Positions 57,541 to 64,000 of a stretch of DNA of 64,000 nucleotides are shown here, piece after piece. Position 1 is the first letter of the stretch, and each line of letters begins with the position of its first letter. This DNA is from Patiria pectinifera (lineage: Eukaryota; Echinodermata; Asteroidea; Valvatida; Asterinidae), in assembly GCA_029964075.1 (NCBI GenBank), contig CM057138.1:9232932-9296931 (forward strand), in the 5' to 3' direction. The notes beneath the pieces are model-generated. The model was given only the letters and a program-made list of their open reading frames with translations. It did not search any database and was not told the origin of the DNA. Both the position numbers and the translations under genes were made by a program.

Positions 57541-58125
57541 AGACAAGGGCATACAGCGTATGTATGCTGTTGGGTACTGTGATCCAATGGTCACGGTGTT
57601 CCATCGGCGTCGCCAGGATTTATCCAGCGGGGAGGGGGGGGGGGGGGGGGGGCAAAGCACATTTTTCCCAAACAATTCTTAACTATTTCAACATATTCTC
57701 AATTTATGATTGTCTGAGCGTGGGCAGGGGAACATTTCTTTTTCCTCCCCCCCCCCTGTTTTTCCCTTCACCCCCCCCCCTCTTCCAGATGAGGGGGGGG
57801 GGGCGGTAGCTCACCCATGCCCCCCCCCGGCCCCCCCCCCCCCCACCCCCTTGCGACGCCCATGCTGTGTTCGACTCGTGTGCCGTGGTATACATGGGTC
57901 CAACCCTGACAGGGAACATGGTGCATGTGCTCTTGGGCAAGGCACTTTACTACGATTGCCTCTCTCCACCCATGAGTATGGGTACCTGTGAAGGTATAAA
58001 CCATATGGCGCGGATCTCGAGCTGCTTTAGGGTCCATTTCTGATGAACAGGGATAATAATTGTGATGCGCATTTGATCATGTTCTTATGAAATTTGCGCA
58101 ATATAAATGTATCAATTATTATTAT
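57541..58125 (+). mobile_element. tRNA-derived SINE split by an insertion
   Basis: The head (gctgttgggtactgtgatcc, then aatggtcacggtgttc, to 57601) and the rest (gactcgtgtgccgtggtata, then acatgggtccaaccctg, from 57873) join to give the SINE seen at 22083-22320. The body has cttgggcaaggcactttac and gattgcctctctccaccca; the tail gatgaacagggataataatt ... tcaattattattatg is full length. The B box has drifted (gggtccaaccct), so this copy is old. Confidence 0.88.
57602..57864. mobile_element. 263-bp hAT-like mini-element nested in the SINE
   Basis: Ends catcggcgtcgccagg and (reverse complement) catgggcgtcgcaagg match at 14 of 16. The 8 bases outside each end are cggtgttc (57594-57601) and ctgtgttc (57865-57872), a target duplication with one mismatch, and removing element plus one copy restores the SINE. 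The interior holds long G runs (from 57634, and 57792-57802) and C runs (57748-57758, 57770-57780, 57822-57849) around 80 bp of ordinary AT-rich sequence. Confidence 0.88.
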
Positions 58126-59260
58126 GCCCATACAGACGAACTGACGTGGTCCAGCATTGTTACGTACAACAGGATTAAAAATACATTCAATGAAAGAAAA
58201 AAAAAGGAATCATACGCGATAGGGCTATACCTTTGAATTCCATGTGAAACTGATTTGTATTAATTTCTTTTCTCATTTCAAACGTTTACAGACAATTATT
58301 ATGAAACTGCATGGTATCAATTAAAAACAATGCCCAATACTGAAGTCTACATCCCCCGTGCATATTCAACTAAAACATTCTTCAAAAGGAGTGTGTTTGT
58401 ATCACTGATCCGTATCAAATCCTCCGCCAAAACAACTGACAATATATTACTCGTTCTACAATCTTTTGAATATTTGTATTGCAGACTTCTCCAAGTGAAA
58501 GGTTGTGCTGGTGTGTGCTGAATGGCAAGCCCCTTGATGACCACAATGAAACAAAAACGGCACTTGGCCCCTTAAAATCAGCTTAATTTGACCAAAAGTG
58601 GACACAGAGCTAGCTTCGTACATGTCTCTGAGTTCTCGTTGTCTTGTGCACCGAGGCATGCGCGATACGGTCAATGGGTCCGTATTTAATAAGAGTCTGA
58701 AATTTCACACCACAGCGGACACCCAGACTAATCGGGAAGGTAAAATCCGGGGGGGGGGTAAAAACTGCTAGCCCCAGCTCTGTGAAAAGATTGTACTCGT
58801 ACTAATACTCATGATAATGCACTGACACTTTCGATGTGAATTTTTTTTTTTAAGAAATTCATTAAAATTAATGCGAATCCCCCCCCTCCCCCCGCTGACA
58901 CCCAAACAAGTTATTCCGCTAAAACTATCCGTCTGTGCACAAAATACAATTAGAGCCAGCTATGTGAGGGGGTATTTGTATAATATTCTCTAATATAGTG
59001 TTAATAATCGTCGGATGGTACAGCGCCCCATTGAGATTTTTTTTATGATAACCCCCCTCCCCCCACCCCGCCAAAAAAAAAAAACATGGATAAGCCCCTG
59101 CTGGCCACGGACCTGTTTTGTCATTAATAGGTAAGTCGCTCAGAATTAGAACCGCAATGCGACTTTTTAATGTAAAGCTGTCGTTCGGTCATATTTACAA
59201 CTAATTACCCAGGGGATCTGCCGTTGCTTTGGTTGGTCCAAGAGGGGTAAGGCTGTAGTC
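58126..59260. other. Spacer with many G, C and A runs
   Basis: Runs at about 58750, 58880-58892 and 59055-59084 resemble the interior of the nested 263-bp element, so decayed relatives may lie here, but no pair of ends could be defined. Confidence 0.4.
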
Positions 59261-59374
59261 CTCTTTGTACCGGACTGACTGACTGACATACTGTCTGTCG
59301 CTTGTACAATAGACTTGTTTAAGTCTCTCACTGAATAACTATCACTGTCAAATTGAATTAGATTGATTTCTCGC

Positions 59375-59495
59375 TGACTTACCGTTTATTGTGAATTAGA
59401 CTGGTTATCACCAACACTGACTGATTGTCAGTTGTAAATTGGGCTGGTTATCTACAACACTGACTTACTGTCACTTGTGAATTAGACTGGTAACC
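59375..59495. repeat. 43-bp minisatellite, about three units
   Basis: The unit acttaccg...ttgtgaattagactggttatc...caacactg recurs about every 43 bp. A looser (actg)n-like stretch precedes it at 59270-59300. Confidence 0.8.
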
Positions 59496-62400
59496 AATTT
59501 CAATTATGCTACCACTACAGCTTACTCTACGAAATTTGAAGCCATTTTAGATCAATTGAATAGAATGTTGTGCGCCCGTAGACCAGCTTTAATAGGCTTG
59601 TCTTGTAAGTATTGTTACCATCATAATGTCCAAAATCATTGCGGTGTCAAAATGAGAGATGAAAACGTTAGATTGGTTTGCTCTTTCTCATACGAATGAG
59701 AATAAATAAATTGTGATATGAAGTATGCCTTTCCGACTCAGTTTGTGGGATCCGGTCAAAAATGCTAATGGGACTGCAGCCGAAGCCAGGGCTCAAGATA
59801 GAGATTTAGCTACGTGAACGAAAGGCAGTCATATATTTGAATTAAATTTGACACTTCTCATGAAAAAGTTGACAGGAGCCCATAGAAAGGTCGATACACA
59901 TGTCGTTTACGTAGATTGAACACAAATCTGACACTAGGTGGCGCTATTCATGACAATACGATAATGGAAAAGGTTTACTCAAAACACTGCTAGACGGAAA
60001 AAGCTTTTATGGAAGCGTGTTTACCCAGATACGTTCATTCGATCACAGTTCCACCAAAAGAAAAATCCCCTTTTTGTTACTCAGTTTGAAAATTATAAAA
60101 GCCATCACCATAATCCGTACATTCAAGTTCAAATTAAGACTTACAACGCCGAATTCCCTTTGCCATAAAAAAATATGATTAGAACAAACATAAAAGCTAG
60201 CGCACTCAGCTCAAGGGGTATAAAATAACCAACCTAGGGGAATGGAGAAGTGTCCTTACGCGTGAGAGCGCAGGTTGTCAAAGACACGTGGTGGACAAAG
60301 ATTAATATCCTACTCCTCGGGCCAACGGCATGACAAATGTCATAACTAATTGCCTTCTTGGCTTGTTGGCGTTAGTAAAAAGAGGGGGAGGAAAAACACT
60401 ACGCGGTGCGAGTAGCAGCGATCAACAGCTTCCAGCCCGTAGTGGTGCGGGGCAAGTACGGCATTAACCTTGCCGGCAGACATTTCTTTTGTGGGGATTG
60501 TTTTCATCTTTCCTACAAACATTGGCGAACATGGAGAAGGAACGGTCTGTTTACACAATGAAAGATCGATAGCCGTATTGCACAAGACGCCACATTATTT
60601 GTCAATCTTGAGGCACCGCACGCCGGTTCAAACAGCTTTAGTTAATTTTGAAACGGCATGATTTTTTTTGCTATTCGTTACAGCTAAATAGTCATCGGCG
60701 GTGAAGCCTTGGGTGTGGGGGAAAGGGGAAATTCTCGATATATTTGTACAAAAAGACGCCGGTGATGTCATCATATTTATCGTATATAATCTGCACTGTG
60801 TTTTCCACTTCTTCACCTATTTCATGTTCACGTAAATGCATACTGCATGCTATGGGGAATGGACGTTACTTCATGGATATGCGAAATATAGGTTTGACGA
60901 GCGTCTCACAGCATCCCCCCTTTCAGAATGTCTAAAGCTGTTGGTACCGTCTAAATACCATGTTGACGAAAGCTCATTACTGCTGCTACATCTGCATACA
61001 GTAACTAACAATGTGAGACCATGGGCTTAAGAACAATGACAATAAAACATGGTAATTAGCATTTAAAAAAAAATCATGATGATCGCGTGTTCACCACACC
61101 AAAATAGTCTACGATACGACAGAAGGTTTCATGTCGTGAGGGAAAACTCTTGAAGTTCAAACTTTCTTTTAAGAATGGGGATGAGTACTGCCAAACGCCA
61201 CGACGTCAAAGTCTCGCGTACCTCCTCCATCTTCAACAATCCGCACGAACGTCCACGCGCTTACAATGCCATGTACCTCACACAGCGTAAACTTCTTCCA
61301 AACTCGGAGTGAACAAAAACGCGTGCAGGCCCGGGTTATCCAATCACAAGTTCAAAGGACCCCCTCACTGGCAAACTCAGTACAGTTGGAGGTGACCGAC
61401 CGACGCCATCTTGCCTGCTTTGCCGCGACGCGCGGCCGTACCACTGCGTGTAATAGTACAAGTCTCCTGGTGTACGTGCGTCATACACAAGGAACGGTAC
61501 GCGTAAACCAGCTAAATGTCCCGCCCATAGGTCGTTGTTGCTAGGTAAATGGGCGCCCTCTTTTTTGGCGCACGGAGCCCATAGGCACAGTATACAGGCA
61601 CTGTGCCCAGAGCCTGCACGTAGAGAAACGTTTTTAGAAAACAGTTTTAGGGTCTCTCTCAGAATTTGTTTGATTTCACCAACTGACGCGGTACGTTCAG
61701 CACGTCGACATACACGTAGGACTTACGTATACAATGTACGTGTAAACTCTGTCGTTCTGAAGCACGGATGCCAACTATGGGCGTCGATCGGTGGAGGACG
61801 GGGGACATGTCGTATTTCTCAAATATTTCGTCCCCGAATAACAAATTGCAGCCTACAATTAATTATATTAGCGGTCAATGACTACAAACTCTAGCATGGC
61901 GTTTAACTGATGATCTTTTCCTAAAAAAAAAAATTGGTCGGAATTTTCCTCAAATCGCGCCACATAATTTGAACCCCACACCGTTTAGGCTTTGCACTCG
62001 CATGTAGTTCTTACCAACATAAACATGTTTGTACCACCCAACTATTAGAAGCGATTGACGCCCTTGTCAACCGTTTAAGAGCTAGGACCTTTACCAGTTT
62101 AGCCTGGATTGATTTGTAAAGTGCTTTGTACTTTCAATTTGGTGCCAGTGCCTAGGGCGTAGAAGGGCCTACAGAACACGGGTGTCTATAGGGCCTACAA
62201 ACACTTAATCCGGACCTTTTCTAAAGAAGGAAATGAAAGATCTTCAACCAAAATGTAAGGCTGTGTTTGTATACATACATTTTTGAACAGCGCCCTCTAT
62301 TCAAACTTCCAAGCTGCTAGTCCCCCACCCCTTGTCTGTATGGTTATTCCAGATAAGAGTAAGAATCGCATTTTCGATTCTTATGTTATTTTTTTGCGAG

Positions 62401-63607
62401 TTTGAAATTACCTATCATCGAAAAACAGGATTAGATACATTATTTCAGTCTCACGCAAAAAAATGAAAACCCCATAACAAAACGAAACAAAAACGCTCAG
62501 GCAAAACGAAATATCTCACAAGAATGTAAGCTTCACATAAAGTTTGTTTTCCATTGAAAATATGTTCGTGAAATTCAAACAGCCCCCCGCACTGCGATAG
62601 AATATTAAAGTCTTTGATGACAGCACATTAAATGCGTCCAGTCCACCCGGATTACTAAGACATCACTCATCTTTATAAATCCTTGCTTCTGTGAGTTTCA
62701 GGCATGGCTTATTTTCGAATCCTGGAGATCATGTCAGATTTTCAGAGAGAGAGACATGTGGTAATGGAGTGATACATAATACTTGCCCTATGCGAGCTCA
62801 GGCAGTGCAAGCTTCACCCTATATGTTTTCCAGTTAATAACAGTCTAATCGCTATTTTGGGATGTGCCTGCTTTAATTTAACCATCCATGATCTATGTCC
62901 TTGATTCTTAATTGTGAATGGAAGGCAGCGTAGAAACAAAGCCGATATCAATCAGACGCTCTTCTCATCTTAGTAACGAGTAGGCCTATGGATGACGTCC
63001 CTCTTATCGCTCGTTTTTGTTTTCCCCAGAGAGCGGAGCCCGGAATAACGTGGAGTTTGTTGACCGGGCGGTGCGTGGTGCCGGGGAGATGTCACTTCAT
63101 CTTAAACGGCGGTTGTCACGTTTCCCACCCGTATTCCCGTAAACCGTACCACAGATACATCCGACCGCCCCGCCACTGATACACTGCGTTCATTCCAGTG
63201 GTGAATTGTCCCTCTCATCTGCGGGCTTTTAGGTTATTTCCATTTTAATAATACTGATCTCAACACAGCACTGTTGGCTTATTACCCCCGTCTTTAGTCA
63301 TGATTTCCTTGTCCTTTCAATTCAATAAACGTTTGCACTATTAGAAGAGGGAAGTCGTGTGTTAAAATCCATTAAGGAAATTACGATTTTTTTTCATATA
63401 GGGCAGAGTACCTGCGACTTTTTTTAATTTGGCGTTATGCAATTTGTTTAACCCGGGTGACTTCTACCGTAAATTGGTCTACATCGATATTGTCATATCA
63501 ATAATTCCACAGAAGCATATGAGTGAACGTAGTGGATAACGCATTTCTGATGGTCTTACAAGGGTTATACAGACAACCACTAAGCGAATTTGCAGCTTAA
63601 TGCAGGC
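59496..63607. other. Gene-free spacer, CpG-richer at 61.1-61.8 kb
   Basis: No exon recognised. 61130-61800 is richer in CpG than its surroundings, with several overlapping open frames and a short dyad, ggcacagt ... actgtgcc (61580-61603). A promoter or CpG island is possible but nothing in the sequence establishes it. Confidence 0.4.
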
Positions 63608-64000
63608 TTAAAGGTAGAGTACATCATTTGTCATTGTGCATCATGTTTTTTTAAGCAACAAAAGTGCTCAACATCTTAAGAATGGTGCCTGACAACTAAC
63701 CTTATGGAGTTTTAGCTCAGTGAATGCTGTATTTTCCGAGAAAACAATATTTTAGGATCTTGAATTCAAATCAAAAATGTCCGAGTCATGTTTTGAATTG
63801 CGCTTGAATTCAGCGTCCGAAACACGTTCTCATTCAGCCGATTGCAGCTAAGCGATGTTGCGCACTAAACCGACGAATATAAGACTCTGCGCGCGCGTGT
63901 CAACGCTTGCGCGTATACCCATTCATGGCTTCGCCCTATGGCTTTGCCAACTTGAAACGCACTATACTAACGGAACTCTCCCAAAATGCGTTTTTAGACG
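63608..64000 (+). repeat. Dispersed repeat, copy 2, cut by window edge
   Basis: Starts ttaaaggtagagtacatcat and follows the repeat at 19047-19300 phrase by phrase: tagctcagtgaatgct, ttaggatcttgaattcaa, gttttgaattgcgcttgaat, cacgttctcattcagccg, attgcagctaagcgatg. Divergence is moderate, and the extent past about 63870 is unclear. Confidence 0.75.

Noticed and set aside
1..64000. A bacterial, phage or defence-type gene system
   Set aside because: Codon structure, introns, SINEs and gene density are eukaryotic; no clustered same-strand ORFs of useful length exist.

Overview
The window looks like a stretch of nuclear genome from a marine invertebrate deuterostome, most likely an echinoderm. The organism call is an inference from three things: low gene density with AT-rich spacers, many tRNA-derived SINEs ending in (ATT)n, and frequent 'aggcctat'-type words. 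There are no operons, no CRISPR array and no bacterial-style genes.

Only two gene bodies are convincing, and both are rhodopsin-class GPCRs. At 801-1782 (+) lies a decayed GPCR: the transmembrane landmarks of the family can be read, but only by changing frame four times. At 13384-14419 (-) lies an intact terminal exon, from the residue after the DRY arginine to the C-tail, of a receptor best matched to the prokineticin receptor family. Its upstream exon(s) for TM1-TM3 were not found between 14420 and 64000, so either the DRY-site intron is longer than about 49 kb or the rest of the gene is missing.

Everything else is spacer and mobile DNA. 1-265: 31-bp satellite. 2-5 kb: probable solo LTR, a hairpin, a MITE-like element, a SINE tail. 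5.3-6.3 kb: hAT-like non-autonomous element with arrays of TCGAG. 10.1-10.6 kb: 0.5-kb inverted repeat. 19-20 kb: dispersed repeat and a perfect 36-bp palindrome. 22, 30 and 57.5-58.1 kb: SINEs. 29.6-30.0 kb: fossil mariner/IS630-type transposase. 32.0-36.1 kb: a 4.2-kb element with 'cccagcaggca' ends, a nested hairpin MITE, and right-arm tandem repeats with a four-unit higher order. 37, 39.7-40.7 kb: further TIR and hairpin elements. 39.1-39.7 kb: broken CR1-like LINE. 43.3, 45.2 and 46.9 kb: three PIF/Harbinger-type MITEs. 47.4-51.0 kb: a 3.6-kb hAT-like element with a perfect 8-bp target duplication and an internal 0.86-kb tandem duplication. 51.6-52.0 kb: foldback element. 57.6-57.9 kb: a hAT-like mini-element nested inside a SINE.

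The window is best read as part of a long GPCR intron or intergenic desert used repeatedly as a landing site by non-autonomous DNA transposons. I found no evidence of a new enzymatic or defence system; the novel material is in transposon architecture. All identity estimates are by eye.
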